Assembly: GCF_002763455.1 (NCBI RefSeq)
Contig: NZ_NIXK01000001.1
Span: 124,001 to 188,000 of the forward strand
DNA length: 64,000 bases
Origin: Lentibacillus sediminis
Lineage (GTDB): Bacteria; Bacillota; Bacilli; Bacillales; Amphibacillaceae
Direction of reading: 5' to 3'
A program made the translations under genes and the position numbers. The notes under the pieces are model-generated. The model was not told the DNA's origin, searched no databases, and worked only from the letters and a program-made list of their open reading frames with translations. Shown here piece by piece: positions 29,086 to 39,694 of this stretch; the stretch's first letter is position 1, and every line of letters starts with the position of its first letter.

Positions 29086-29607
29086 GTGAGCTTGAAGGAC
29101 TACAGCCACGAAGAGCTGAAGAAAACGTCTATGCTGGAATTGGCGAGCCTTTTGCTGCTAGACGAGAAAAAGGCGATGAACTTTAACGATATCTTTTCCC
29201 GGGTTACAGAAATAAAAGAATACAAGGACGGGGAAAAGGAAAATAATATTGCACAGTTTTACACCGATATGAATGTCGATGGCCGGTTTATGACAGTCGG
29301 TTCCAACATGTGGGGGCTGAAGCGCTGGTACCCGGTGGAACAGATGGATGAAGATATTGTTTCCGAACCGAAGAAAAAGAAGAAGAAAAAGAAAAAAACT
29401 CAGACCAAGGCCGCCAATAAGGATACAGACAAAAATCAGGAAGAAGAAGAAGAGTTAACGCTAAACGCGGAAGAGCTGGATATTGTCGATGAGGATATCG
29501 ATGAAATGGTCGATGAGCTGGATGACGATGATTTTGATGACGAAACGGATGACGACGACTACACCGATGATTCCGAAGACGATGAAGACGAGGAAGAAAA
29601 GCAGTAA
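29086..29607 (+). CDS. rpoE: RNA polymerase delta subunit
   Basis: 173 residues, the Firmicute-specific delta subunit that increases transcription specificity and polymerase recycling. Residues 1-90 form the globular HARE-HTH-type domain ('LLLLDEKKAMNFNDIFSRV'); then a lysine run of nine and a disordered, almost purely acidic C-terminal tail (about 115-173). GTG 29086 has AAAGGGAG 9 nt upstream; GTG 29080 would be too close. It is followed directly by the pyrG promoter and attenuator, as in B. subtilis. Confidence 0.95.
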   Translation: MSLKDYSHEELKKTSMLELASLLLLDEKKAMNFNDIFSRVTEIKEYKDGEKENNIAQFYTDMNVDGRFMTVGSNMWGLKRWYPVEQMDEDIVSEPKKKKKKKKKTQTKAANKDTDKNQEEEEELTLNAEELDIVDEDIDEMVDELDDDDFDDETDDDDYTDDSEDDEDEEEKQ

Positions 29608-29618
29608 GCGAGAGGTGC

Positions 29619-29655
29619 TTGACTTTTCCCCCCGCTATCAGTACAATTTTATTTG
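29619..29655 (+). promoter_or_regulatory. pyrG promoter with GGGC start
   Basis: TTGACT (29619-29624), 17-nt spacer, TACAAT (29642-29647), then GGGCTC beginning at 29655, the expected start point. In B. subtilis pyrG an initial GGGC lets polymerase add extra G residues when CTP is low; the same initial sequence is present here. Confidence 0.9.
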
Positions 29656-29676
29656 GGCTCTTTAAATCCAAACACC

Positions 29677-29713
29677 AAGCGTTTCCCCAAGTTCGGGGAG
29701 GCGCTTTTATTAT
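29677..29713 (+). terminator. pyrG leader attenuator
   Basis: AAGCGTTTCCCC pairs with GGGGAGGCGCTT (two G-U pairs), followed by TTTTATTATTTT. The 5' arm carries the pyrimidine run TTTCCCC, which a poly-G tract added at the GGGC start could bind to block the hairpin. This matches the known CTP-sensitive antitermination of B. subtilis pyrG. It may also end rpoE transcription. Confidence 0.9.
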
Positions 29714-29779
29714 TTTCAGGAAAGAAAGATATGGTATTCAAGAAATCATACAACTTTCACAAAGAACCGTACAAACTAG

Positions 29780-31423
<1,644 letters not shown>

Positions 31424-31439
31424 ATTGATTTGATAGAGA

Positions 31440-31489
31440 GCCGGATAGTGGCCCGCAGGCAATTGCTGTGGTTACTTATCCGGTTTTTT
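31440..31489 (+). terminator. terminator after pyrG
   Basis: CCGGATA (31441-31447) pairs with TATCCGG (31477-31483), with a further loop stem, followed by TTTTTT. Confidence 0.8.
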
Positions 31490-31601
31490 GTGTGATGAAT
31501 TTGGCGTGAGAGCGGTGCATCATTCAGCGAAAGAGCAACCCTTGCGACACAAAGGATTTCCTTACTCCTGGCAAAGCGCCATCACTTTTTTTCTCTTTCT
31601 A

Positions 31602-31631
31602 GCAGGAAAATCTCACTCCTCTGTCGAATGT
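31602..31631 (+). promoter_or_regulatory. SigH-type promoter of spo0F
   Basis: GCAGGAAAA (31602-31610) and GTCGAATGT (31623-31631) are separated by 12 nt. They match the SigH consensus RnAGGAwWW and RnnGAATww. spo0F is a known SigH target in B. subtilis. Confidence 0.75.
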
Positions 31632-31669
31632 AAAACATGGGGTCACTTCTTCATCTGAGGAGGATTATC

Positions 31670-32026
31670 ATGGAAGCAGATATACTAGTAGTGGATGACC
31701 AGCCCGGGATCCGATTATTGCTGAAGGATCTTTTAACAAATGAAGGACACCGGGTATTAACCGCAAAGACAGGAAAAGAAGCATTAGATCTAATCTATTC
31801 TCATTCGTTTGATTTAATTTTTATTGATTACAAATTGCCGGGTCTAGACGGGTTTAACGTGCTAAAAAAGCTGGAAGGAAAAAACCGTAATATCCCGGCC
31901 ATTCTCATGAGCGGGATGGTGCTGCCGGGGGAAGAAACCATGCAGCTGAAAAACGTCATAGCAGTTATCGCCAAGCCATTTAATGTATATAATATAGTGG
32001 AAATTGTGAGATCAGCTACCAGATAG
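31670..32026 (+). CDS. spo0F: Spo0F-type single-domain response regulator
   Basis: 118-residue receiver domain that relays phosphate in the sporulation phosphorelay (kinases to Spo0F to Spo0B to Spo0A). Acidic pair in 'ILVVDDQPGIRLLL', phospho-acceptor Asp in LIFIDYKLPGLDG, Ser in place of the switch Thr (LMSGM) and Lys in IAKPFNVYN. No output domain. Position between pyrG and fba and the SigH-type promoter support Spo0F. The beta4-alpha4 segment (SGMVLPGEE) differs from the usual TAYGE, so partner contacts may have changed. Confidence 0.85.
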   Translation: MEADILVVDDQPGIRLLLKDLLTNEGHRVLTAKTGKEALDLIYSHSFDLIFIDYKLPGLDGFNVLKKLEGKNRNIPAILMSGMVLPGEETMQLKNVIAVIAKPFNVYNIVEIVRSATR

Positions 32027-32186
32027 ATTACCATGGCTTCTGTTTGCGCCTTTTTAAGGAAATAAGAAACCATAAAATTTAGGCGTTATTAATATCACTT
32101 TCAACAATGGCCACATCCGGCTCCAGCGCCCAGCAACTAGCAAACTTCACACTTCTCCACTACGATAAGTCAACATCGGCTCGTTA

Positions 32187-32440
32187 GGTAAAGGAAGGCC
32201 GGCTAAGTTCGGCCTTTGCGGCCAACGCCGGCATACCCCTTTTGCAGGGGCATGTTTCCTTTATCTCATTGCTGAGAGGGGAAGTTCGATTAAAACCGCC
32301 GCTATGCGCGGCAACATCGAACCACCTGGCATGGCCAGGCGCAGTTTGTACGTTGCTACGAAGCACAGGACGTGCGAGTACAGGCGTTGCCACAGGATGT
32401 GACGTTCTTAGCCTGTAAGGGCGCTTGCGCCTTTGTTCTG
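32187..32440. other. multi-stem structured block upstream of fba
   Basis: A GC-rich block in a 488-bp gap. Inverted pairs include TAAAGGAA (32189)/TTCCTTTA (32256), GTTCGAT (32284)/ATCGAAC (32316) enclosing CCGC/GCGG, CCTGGC (32325)/GCCAGG (32334), ACAGGC (32380)/GCCTGT (32411), and GGCGC (32420)/GCGCC (32427) followed by TTTGTTCT. No coding frame fits. It could be a structured leader RNA of fba or a dispersed mobile repeat; the boundaries are approximate. The flank 32027-32186 shows nothing. Confidence 0.6.
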
Positions 32441-32452
32441 AAGTTGGTATGC
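32424..32452 (+). promoter_or_regulatory. possible fba promoter at the edge of the block
   Basis: TTGCGC and TATGCT with a 17-nt spacer (about 32425-32453). Both hexamers match the consensus at four of six positions. Weak candidate. Confidence 0.25.
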
Positions 32453-32514
32453 TATTACAGAAGGAAAACTATTTACAGCAGATGATTCGTTTCATCGAAG
32501 GAGGACATACAACA

Positions 32515-33372
32515 ATGCCATTGGTATCAATGAAAGAAATGCTGGAGTCTGGCAGGAAAAATGGTTATGCGGTTGGCCAGTTCAACCTGAATAACCTGGA
32601 ATACGTCCAAGCCATTCTTCAGGCAGCAGAAGAAGAAAAATCACCGGTCATCCTTGGTGTTTCGGAAGGTGCCGCAAGATATATGGGCGGCTTTAAAGTC
32701 GTCGTTACGATGGTTAAATCTCTGATGGAGGCATATGGCACAACGGTTCCAGTGGCAATCCACCTAGACCATGGCTCAAGTTTTGAAAAATGTGCGGAAG
32801 CGATTCATGCGGGATTCACGTCTGTAATGATTGATGCATCTCACGCCCCATTGGAAGAAAATATTGCCACCACCAGCAAAGTAGTGGAACTGGCGCATAT
32901 TCACGGGGTTTCCGTAGAGGCGGAACTGGGAACTGTCGGCGGCCAGGAAGACGATGTTGTGGCAGAAGGCGTGATCTATGCCGACCCGAAAGAGTGTCTG
33001 GAACTGGTAGAGAAAACGGGCATTGATTGTCTGGCACCGGCGCTTGGTTCGGTTCACGGTCCTTATAAAGGAGAGCCAAACCTCGGTTTTGAAGAAATGA
33101 AGCAAATCCACGATACCATTGTGCTGCCATTGGTGCTTCACGGCGGTACAGGCATTCCAACAAAAGATGTGCAGCATGCCATTTCTCTAGGTACAGCTAA
33201 AATCAATGTCAATACAGAGAGCCAGATAGCTCAGGCGAAAAAGGTCCGCCAAGTGCTGGCAGAGAAACCGGATTTGTATGATCCTCGCAAATACCTGGGA
33301 CCTGGCACAGAAGCAATCAAGCAAACCGTCATCGGCAAAATGCGTGATTTCGGTTCATCTCATAAAGCATAA
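32515..33372 (+). CDS. fbaA: class II fructose-bisphosphate aldolase
   Basis: 285 residues, same length as B. subtilis FbaA; Zn-dependent cleavage of fructose 1,6-bisphosphate in glycolysis and the reverse in gluconeogenesis. AIHLDHGSS (about 82-90) supplies catalytic Asp and zinc His, '[15 protein letters not shown]' the flexible loop, VHGPYKGEP and LHGGTGIP further ligands. GAAGGAGG lies 10 nt before ATG 32515; a longer open frame from 32425 has no site. Followed by the transaldolase-like gene, as in B. subtilis. Confidence 0.97.
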   Translation: MPLVSMKEMLESGRKNGYAVGQFNLNNLEYVQAILQAAEEEKSPVILGVSEGAARYMGGFKVVVTMVKSLMEAYGTTVPVAIHLDHGSSFEKCAEAIHAGFTSVMIDASHAPLEENIATTSKVVELAHIHGVSVEAELGTVGGQEDDVVAEGVIYADPKECLELVEKTGIDCLAPALGSVHGPYKGEPNLGFEEMKQIHDTIVLPLVLHGGTGIPTKDVQHAISLGTAKINVNTESQIAQAKKVRQVLAEKPDLYDPRKYLGPGTEAIKQTVIGKMRDFGSSHKA

Positions 33373-33417
33373 ATATACTTAGGCAAAGGGTAATCAACTA
33401 ACAAGGGGGATATACAC

Positions 33418-34059
33418 ATGAAGTTTTTTGTGGATACAGCGAACATGGTTGAGATTCAAAAGGCACATTCGCTTGGGCTTCTGGCCGGTGTAACCACCAA
33501 TCCGAGTCTTGTCGCGAAAGAAGGGGCAGATTTTCACGAGCGTCTTGGCGAAATTACCCAGGTCGTTTCCGGCTCTGTCAGTGCAGAAGTGATTGCCGAA
33601 GATGCGGAGGGCATGATCGCAGAGGGCAAAGAACTGGCTGCCATCGCTCCCAACATCACGGTTAAAGTGCCAATGACACTGGAAGGTTTAAAAGCAGTGA
33701 AGGCATTTAGTGATCTGAATATCAAAACAAATGTCACACTGATTTTCAATGCCAATCAGGCACTGCTCGCCGCACGGGCTGGCGCTTCCTATGTGTCTCC
33801 TTTTCTCGGCAGGTTGGATGATATCGGTCATGACGGCATGGACTTAATTGCAGCCATCGCCGAGATCTTTGACCGGCACAAAATTGGAGCCGAGATCATT
33901 GCTGCGTCCATCCGGCATCCGCTCCATGTCCAGCAGGCAGCCTTGAATGGCGCGCATATTGCGACCATTCCCTACAAAGTTTTAGAGCAGCTGGTCAAGC
34001 ATCCATTAACCGACCAGGGAATTGAAAAGTTTCTCGCAGACTGGAATAAACAAGTGTAA
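33418..34059 (+). CDS. ywjH: transaldolase-like / fructose-6-phosphate aldolase family protein
   Basis: 213-residue small transaldolase (TalC/FSA type) of the pentose phosphate pathway. Schiff-base Lys about 83 in ITVKVPMT; '[20 protein letters not shown]' and '[13 protein letters not shown]' are family signatures. AAGGGGG lies 8 nt before ATG. Position fba-ywjH-murA matches B. subtilis. Sequence alone does not separate true transaldolase from fructose-6-phosphate aldolase. Confidence 0.92.
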   Translation: MKFFVDTANMVEIQKAHSLGLLAGVTTNPSLVAKEGADFHERLGEITQVVSGSVSAEVIAEDAEGMIAEGKELAAIAPNITVKVPMTLEGLKAVKAFSDLNIKTNVTLIFNANQALLAARAGASYVSPFLGRLDDIGHDGMDLIAAIAEIFDRHKIGAEIIAASIRHPLHVQQAALNGAHIATIPYKVLEQLVKHPLTDQGIEKFLADWNKQV

Positions 34060-34184
34060 TTGCATATAATTGGAAAAAACGCAGAGACTATAATAGAAGA
34101 TTAGGCTGAACCGGGGATGCCCCATCAGCTGTATCTCACTACTTCACGGGAAAAGTCATAACACCCAAAAAGCGGGGTTTTACT

Positions 34185-35474
34185 ATGCAAAAAATGGTAA
34201 TTGAAGGCGGTCATAAATTAAACGGAAAGATTCGCATCAGCGGAGCAAAAAACAGCGCTGTTGCGTTATTGCCGGCCGCGATTTTAGCTGATTCCGATGT
34301 CACCATTGATGGGCTTCCGGAAATTTCCGATGTATACACACTTGGGGATCTTTTGGAGGAAATCGGCGGAACGGTCAACTGGGAGGACAACCAGACCGTT
34401 CATATCGATCCTGCCAATATGATCGCTATGCCGCTGCCGAACGGAAAAGTGAAAAAGCTGCGTGCTTCTTATTACTTTATGGGCGCGATGCTTGGAAAGT
34501 TCAATAAGGCGGTGATCGGTCTGCCGGGCGGCTGTTTTCTCGGCCCCCGTCCGATCGACCAGCACATCAAAGGCTTTGAGGCACTCGGAGCAGAGGTGAC
34601 CAATGAGCAGGGTGCGATCTATCTCCGGGCCAAGGAGCTGAGGGGCGCGAGAATTTATCTCGATGTCGTCAGCGTCGGGGCAACGATTAACATTATGCTT
34701 GCCGCGGTGAAAGCAAAAGGCAAAACTGTCATTGAAAATGCTGCCAAAGAACCGGAGATTATTGATGTGGCGACACTCTTGACAAGCATGGGCGCAAAAA
34801 TTAAAGGTGTCGGCACGGATGTTATTCGGATTGAAGGGGTGCCTACCCTGAACGGATGCAACCATACGATCATTCCCGACCGCATTGAAGCGGGGACGTA
34901 CTCCATCGCAGCAGCGGCCCAGGGCGAGCAAGTGCTGATTGACAATGTCATTCCTCAGCATTTGGAGTCTGTTCTGGCCAAACTCCGGGAAATGGGTGTC
35001 TCCATCGAAGAAAGTGATGAGCAGCTGCTGATCACTCCAGGCAAACAGCTAAAAAGTGTCGACATCAAAACACTGGTCTATCCAGGTTTTCCGACCGATC
35101 TGCAGCAGCCTTTTACTACTTTATTAACCAAAGCGGTCAACACAGGGGTCGTGACGGATACGATCTATTCTGCAAGGCTTAAGCATATTGATGAATTGAG
35201 GCGGATGAATGCCAACATCAAGGTAGAAGGTGGATCGGCCATTGTTTCCGGACCAGTCCAGCTGGAGGGTGCCAAGGTGACAGCGAGTGATTTGCGCGCA
35301 GGTGCTTCTCTCGTGATTGCCGGCTTGATGGCGAAAGGACTGACCGAGTTAACGGGACTTGAACATGTGGATCGCGGCTATGAAAAAATGACCGAGAAGC
35401 TGACAAACCTCGGGGCTCATATTTGGCGTGAAGAAATGACCGATCAGGAAATCGTCCAGTTTCAAAATTCCTGA
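34185..35474 (+). CDS. murAB: UDP-N-acetylglucosamine 1-carboxyvinyltransferase
   Basis: 429 residues; adds enolpyruvate to UDP-GlcNAc, the first committed step of peptidoglycan synthesis. EPT fold; catalytic Cys117 in [11 protein letters not shown], the fosfomycin-reactive residue; [12 protein letters not shown] and '[19 protein letters not shown]' are typical. The location next to ywjH and glpX matches the second Bacillus paralogue (MurAB/MurZ). Ribosome binding site is weak (GCGGGG). A TATAAT lies at 34089 upstream, without a clear -35. Confidence 0.95.
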   Translation: MQKMVIEGGHKLNGKIRISGAKNSAVALLPAAILADSDVTIDGLPEISDVYTLGDLLEEIGGTVNWEDNQTVHIDPANMIAMPLPNGKVKKLRASYYFMGAMLGKFNKAVIGLPGGCFLGPRPIDQHIKGFEALGAEVTNEQGAIYLRAKELRGARIYLDVVSVGATINIMLAAVKAKGKTVIENAAKEPEIIDVATLLTSMGAKIKGVGTDVIRIEGVPTLNGCNHTIIPDRIEAGTYSIAAAAQGEQVLIDNVIPQHLESVLAKLREMGVSIEESDEQLLITPGKQLKSVDIKTLVYPGFPTDLQQPFTTLLTKAVNTGVVTDTIYSARLKHIDELRRMNANIKVEGGSAIVSGPVQLEGAKVTASDLRAGASLVIAGLMAKGLTELTGLEHVDRGYEKMTEKLTNLGAHIWREEMTDQEIVQFQNS

Positions 35475-35554
35475 TGTGGTCTGAATGACGTCCCCCGCAA
35501 ACAGTTGTAGCTTTCACAATATCTATAAACTGCGACGTAAACGATGTGGTTTAT

Positions 35555-35630
35555 GATCGCCGCTGCGGAAAGCGAGGGGTATTTCCGCAGCGGTGGTCTA
35601 TGTCGCCGTTTCCATCAACTACGAAATAAA
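35555..35630 (-). repeat. dispersed palindromic element (short copy)
   Basis: CCGCTGCGGAAA (35560-35571) and TTTCCGCAGCGG (35582-35593) form a perfect 12-bp inverted repeat around GCGAGGGGTA. Read on the minus strand, the block runs GTAGTTGATGGAAAC...GACATAG...CCGCTGCGG...TACCCC, in the same order as the copy at 55212-55371. It lies between murA and glpX. Confidence 0.85.
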
Positions 35631-35723
35631 AAAAGAACCATCCAAACGAATTACCTTCTGTTTCGACCTATAGATATTCCTTTTGGGATGAGGAAATTTA
35701 TCAATGGAAAGGGAGAGGGTACG

Positions 35724-36692
35724 ATGGAAAGAAGTTTGACGATGGAATTAGTCAGGGTGACGGAGGCTGCGGCGCAGAAATCAGCTCGCTGGATGGGCAG
35801 AGGCAAAAAGGAAGAAGCGGATGATGCAGCAACTACAGCCATGCGGGATGTATTTGACACAATTCCGATGCAGGGAACAGTGGTGATCGGCGAAGGGGAG
35901 CGCGATGAAGCTCCGATGCTTTATATCGGCGAAGAACTGGGCACCGGTCAGGGACCCGGCGTTGATGTCGCGGTTGATCCGCTTGAAGGCACCGACATTG
36001 TCGCTCAAGGATCCTGGAATGCTTTAGCGGTGATTGCAATTGCCGACAGAGGCACACTCCTGCACGCCCCGGACATGTACATGCAGAAAATTGCCGTCGG
36101 TCCGGAAGCAGTTGGCAAAATTGATATCAATGCATCCACTTATGACAATCTGCAGGCGGTGGCAGCGGCTAAACATAAAGATATAGAAGATGTCGTTGCT
36201 ACCGTGCTTGACCGGCCGCGTCACGCCAAACTGATTGAAGAAATCCGTGAGGCCGGCGCCCGAATCAAGCTGATCCCTGCAGGCGATGTGGCAGCGGCGA
36301 TGAACACAGCTTTTGATGACACCGGGGTAGATATTCTAATGGGCATCGGCGGCGCTCCCGAGGGAGTGCTTGCAGCAGCTGCCTTGAAATGCCTGGGCGG
36401 CGAGATCCAGGGCAAGCTCGTCCCGTCCACCGATGAGGAAATTGCCCGCTGTGAGAAAATGGGCATTACCGACCTCAACCGGGTATTTTACATGAATGAC
36501 TTCTGCAGCGGCGATGATGCAATTTTCGCTGCAACAGGTGTCACAGACGGTGAATTATTAAAAGGTGTGCAGTTCAAGGGTAACAAAGCAACGACCGAAA
36601 CCATCGTCATGCGCGCCAAAAGCGGCACTGTGCGCTTCATTGACGGTAAGCACAGTCTTCAGAAAAAACCGGACCTTGTGATCAAGCCTTAA
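35724..36692 (+). CDS. glpX: fructose-1,6-bisphosphatase class II
   Basis: 322 residues; gluconeogenic hydrolysis of fructose 1,6-bisphosphate. Metal-site motif '[20 protein letters not shown]' (about 82-101), '[19 protein letters not shown]' and [12 protein letters not shown] define the GlpX family. GGGAGAGGG lies before ATG 35724; the open frame extends 60 codons further up through the palindromic repeat but without a start site. A strong terminator follows. Confidence 0.95.
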   Translation: MERSLTMELVRVTEAAAQKSARWMGRGKKEEADDAATTAMRDVFDTIPMQGTVVIGEGERDEAPMLYIGEELGTGQGPGVDVAVDPLEGTDIVAQGSWNALAVIAIADRGTLLHAPDMYMQKIAVGPEAVGKIDINASTYDNLQAVAAAKHKDIEDVVATVLDRPRHAKLIEEIREAGARIKLIPAGDVAAAMNTAFDDTGVDILMGIGGAPEGVLAAAALKCLGGEIQGKLVPSTDEEIARCEKMGITDLNRVFYMNDFCSGDDAIFAATGVTDGELLKGVQFKGNKATTETIVMRAKSGTVRFIDGKHSLQKKPDLVIKP

Positions 36693-36702
36693 CTTAAAGT
36701 AT

Positions 36703-36740
36703 AAGGAAAGAGAAGTTGCGGCTTCTCTTTCCTTCATTTA
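36703..36740 (+). terminator. terminator after glpX
   Basis: AAGGAAAGAGAAG and CTTCTCTTTCCTT form a perfect 13-bp stem with a 6-nt loop. The following TCATTT is only moderately T-rich; it may work in both directions. Confidence 0.75.
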
Positions 36741-36829
36741 TAAAACATACACTTAAACTCCCAGCAATTGTCAATAAACCACTCCAATCTTTTCCAATTC
36801 AAGATTCTAGCAAAAAATTAAAAATAGAG

Positions 36830-36858
36830 TTGAATATTCGCGCCTGAAAGAGTAAGAT
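36830..36858 (+). promoter_or_regulatory. rho promoter
   Basis: TTGAAT (36830-36835), 17-nt spacer, TAAGAT (36853-36858). About 180 nt of leader precede the rho start. In B. subtilis a long rho leader mediates Rho-dependent autoregulation, so the same is possible here. Confidence 0.65.
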
Positions 36859-37043
36859 GGGTATATGTTTAATATCCAGACAAGTTGGCTACGCTGAATA
36901 CAACGTTCTAAAGCAGGCTTAACTTCCAATCTAGCTTCTGTAACCAGCTTCATTTCTCCAAAGACAACTCTCCACATTAAAGGGGAAGACTCATTAATTT
37001 ACATTAGGATGCGGACAAAAAATAAATAAGCGTGGTGATTTTA

Positions 37044-38324
37044 ATGGATGAGTTAACAATCTCTCATTTAGAAACATTAACATTGAAAGAATTATATGCA
37101 TTGGCTAAAGACTTCAAAGTATCCTATTATGCAAAATTGACGAAAAAAGAATTGATTTTCGCTATCCTGAAAGGGCAGGCAGAAAAAGACGGCTATCTTT
37201 TCATGGATGGCGTGCTGGAAATTATCCCGTCAGAAGGCTTCGGTTTCCTAAGGCCGATTAACTATTCTCCGAGTGCGGAGGATATTTATATTTCCGCTTC
37301 GCAAATTCGCAGGTTTGATCTGCGTAATGGGGATAAGGTATCGGGGAAAGTCCGCCCCCCGAAAGAGAATGAGCGTTATTACGGCCTTCTCCATGTAGAT
37401 GCTGTCAATGGCCAGGACCCGGATTCCTCAAAGGATCGGGTGTATTTTCCTGCGCTGACGGCGCTATATCCGGACCGGCTGATGAAACTGGAAACAGAGG
37501 ACCGGAATCTTTCCACCCGGATTATGGATATGATGACACCGGTGGGATTTGGCCAGCGCGGCTTGATTGTCGCACCGCCAAAAGCCGGTAAAACAATGCT
37601 GCTGAAGCAAGTGGCCAACAGCATTTCCAAAAATCATCCGAATGCAAAATTGATTATTTTGCTGGTAGATGAGCGTCCGGAAGAAGTAACGGATATCGAA
37701 CGCTCGGTACACCCGGATGTTGATGTTGTCAGTTCCACTTTTGATGAAGTGCCGGAGAGTCACATAAAAGTATCCGAGCTCGTCCTGGAGCGCGCAATGC
37801 GGCTGGTCGAGCATAAACGGGATGTCATCGTGCTGATGGACAGCATTACCCGGCTTGCCCGGGCGTACAATTTGGTTATTCCGCCAAGCGGCCGGACCCT
37901 TTCTGGCGGGATCGATCCTGCAGCATTCCATCGTCCTAAGCGGTTCTTCGGGGCTGCGCGAAATATTGAAGAAGGCGGAAGTTTCACCATTCTGGCCACA
38001 GCGTTGGTTGAGACGGGCTCACGTATGGATGATGTGATTTATGAGGAGTTCAAAGGTACCGGAAACATGGAGCTGCATCTTGCCCGCCATCTGGCAGAGC
38101 GCCGTATTTTCCCGGCGATCGATATTCTGCGCTCCAGCACACGAAAAGAAGAACTGCTTGTGGATAAAGGGCAGCTGGATAAAATGTGGGCCATTCGCAA
38201 AACGATGCAGGATTCGCCTGATTTCCTTGAGCGCTTCCTCCGCCGTCTGCGTTCTTCGAAAAATAACGAGGAATTTTTCCAATCCATGGAAGAGGAAATG
38301 AAACGAAAAGGGATGAAACACTAG
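37044..38324 (+). CDS. rho: transcription termination factor Rho
   Basis: 426 residues; hexameric RNA helicase. Order: N-terminal helical domain, cold-shock RNA-binding domain ('GFGFLRPINYSPSAEDIYIS'), ATPase with Walker A PPKAGKT (about 178-184), LLVDERPEEV, the Q/R-loop segments 'PPSGRTLSGGIDPAAFHRPK' and IYEEFKGTGNMEL. ATG 37044 is preceded by a poor site (GTGGTGA); an in-frame GTG at 37032 is the alternative. No large insert, unlike some actinobacterial Rho. Confidence 0.96.
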   Translation: MDELTISHLETLTLKELYALAKDFKVSYYAKLTKKELIFAILKGQAEKDGYLFMDGVLEIIPSEGFGFLRPINYSPSAEDIYISASQIRRFDLRNGDKVSGKVRPPKENERYYGLLHVDAVNGQDPDSSKDRVYFPALTALYPDRLMKLETEDRNLSTRIMDMMTPVGFGQRGLIVAPPKAGKTMLLKQVANSISKNHPNAKLIILLVDERPEEVTDIERSVHPDVDVVSSTFDEVPESHIKVSELVLERAMRLVEHKRDVIVLMDSITRLARAYNLVIPPSGRTLSGGIDPAAFHRPKRFFGAARNIEEGGSFTILATALVETGSRMDDVIYEEFKGTGNMELHLARHLAERRIFPAIDILRSSTRKEELLVDKGQLDKMWAIRKTMQDSPDFLERFLRRLRSSKNNEEFFQSMEEEMKRKGMKH

Positions 38325-38373
38325 GCTTAAGGCAGAAAAGGGGATATTTTCCGCTCTGATCCATTTTATTCTA

Positions 38374-38402
38374 TTGCATTCTAATCCCTTGACTGTTATA
38401 AT
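38374..38402 (+). promoter_or_regulatory. rpmE2 promoter
   Basis: TTGCAT (38374-38379), 17-nt spacer, TATAAT (38397-38402), about 95 nt before the L31 gene. It allows L31 synthesis apart from rho. Confidence 0.75.
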
Positions 38403-38497
38403 CTTTCTATGTGAGTTTTGATAGGTAAGAGCGCCTGTGACATCTCTTACAATAACTCTGTTTCCTAAGGACTCAGGGCAAAAAGGAGTGGAAAGAC

Positions 38498-38743
38498 ATG
38501 AAAAAGGAAATTCATCCGGAATACAGAAAAGTTGTATTTCTTGATACAAGTTCAGACTTTAAATTCTTGACCGGTTCTACACAATCGTCTGAAGAAACGA
38601 TTGAATGGGAAGACGGAAACACCTACCCATTGATCCGTGTAGAAATCTCATCAGCATCCCATCCATTCTACACTGGCAAGCAAAAAGCAGACAAAGTCGG
38701 CGGCCGCGTAGACCGATTCAAGAAGAAATATAATATGAATTAA
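38498..38743 (+). CDS. rpmE2: ribosomal protein L31, type B (zinc-free)
   Basis: 81-residue 50S subunit protein. It lacks all four cysteines of the zinc-binding type A form; where type A has CxxC the sequence is VFLDTSSDF and where it has CSxC it is [12 protein letters not shown]. It thus corresponds to YtiA/RpmE2 although it lies at the rho locus, where B. subtilis has the zinc-type rpmE. AAAAGGAG lies before ATG. A terminator follows. Confidence 0.93.
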   Translation: MKKEIHPEYRKVVFLDTSSDFKFLTGSTQSSEETIEWEDGNTYPLIRVEISSASHPFYTGKQKADKVGGRVDRFKKKYNMN

Positions 38744-38797
38744 AAAGCTGAAACAACTGGCGCGAGGTCGGTGTTCAGCTCTACAAGTGAAAAGATG

Positions 38798-38838
38798 AAA
38801 AAACAGGCAAAGCGTCTATATTTTGCCTGTTTTTTTAT
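38798..38838 (+). terminator. terminator after rpmE2
   Basis: AAACAGGCAAA pairs with TTTTGCCTGTTT and ends in a run of T; a preceding A-run makes it a possible bidirectional terminator. Confidence 0.9.
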
Positions 38839-38917
38839 TTTCAAATTCCAGTTACCCATGTCGATTTTTGTGGTAAACTAAATACATATACATAGCAATC
38901 GAAGGGAGTCTCCTTTA

Positions 38918-39538
38918 ATGCACGTAATGAAGCAAAGCGGCTGGGTGGAAGTCATCTGCGGCAGCATGTTTTCCGGAAAATCAGAGGAATTAATCCGCCG
39001 TGTGCGCCGCGCCACCTATGGAAATCTGTCCGTCCGCGTGTTCAAACCAGCCATTGACAATCGATATGACGACGACTCGGTTGTTTCTCATAACGGCACA
39101 TCTACCGTCGCCCGCCCTGTCAGCAGCTCGGAGCAAATTCTGGAGCATCTTGGCAAAAATGTGGATCTCGTCGGTATTGACGAAGCACAGTTCTTTGATG
39201 AAAATATCGTTGAGGTAGCAGAGGAACTGGCCAATCAAGGCATCCGTGTGGTCGTCGCCGGACTCGACACAGACTTTAAAGGAGAACCATTTGGCCCGAT
39301 GCCCAAACTGATGGCGCTGTGTGAGTCTGTCACCAAGCTCAACGCCATCTGCCCAATATGCGGATCTCCCGCGAGCCGCACCCAGCGCCTAATTGACGGC
39401 AAACCGGCATCCTATGACGATCCGGTCATCTTGGTCGGCGCATCCGAATCGTACGAGCCACGATGCCGTCACCATCATCAGGTCCCTAATAAACCCAGCG
39501 GAGCCCAGGTAGGGAACCTGGCCAATATGATGAAATGA
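38918..39538 (+). CDS. tdk: thymidine kinase
   Basis: 206 residues; phosphorylates thymidine in salvage. Walker [12 protein letters not shown] (about 12-22), Walker B '[12 protein letters not shown]', and the zinc lasso with [14 protein letters not shown] plus [16 protein letters not shown] lies before ATG 38918; a second ATG 9 bp on is possible. Followed by a compact terminator. The rho-rpmE-tdk-prfA order fits B. subtilis, except for the NERD gene that follows. Confidence 0.96.
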   Translation: MHVMKQSGWVEVICGSMFSGKSEELIRRVRRATYGNLSVRVFKPAIDNRYDDDSVVSHNGTSTVARPVSSSEQILEHLGKNVDLVGIDEAQFFDENIVEVAEELANQGIRVVVAGLDTDFKGEPFGPMPKLMALCESVTKLNAICPICGSPASRTQRLIDGKPASYDDPVILVGASESYEPRCRHHHQVPNKPSGAQVGNLANMMK

Positions 39539-39540
39539 GA

Positions 39541-39567
39541 AAAGCACCTGGAGGGGTGCTTTTTTTA
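39541..39567 (+). terminator. terminator after tdk
   Basis: AAAGCACC pairs with GGGTGCTTT around a short loop, followed by seven T. Confidence 0.88.
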
Positions 39568-39694
39568 GCGGGGTTTATGCAAGAAAAGTCTCTTTTCCAC
39601 CACAAACCTTAGCGAAAAATCAATTTTAAATTAAAAGAAGGAATCTCTCATACTGTTGCCGAATTATAACCACATACAGAAAGGGAGTGTTTAA

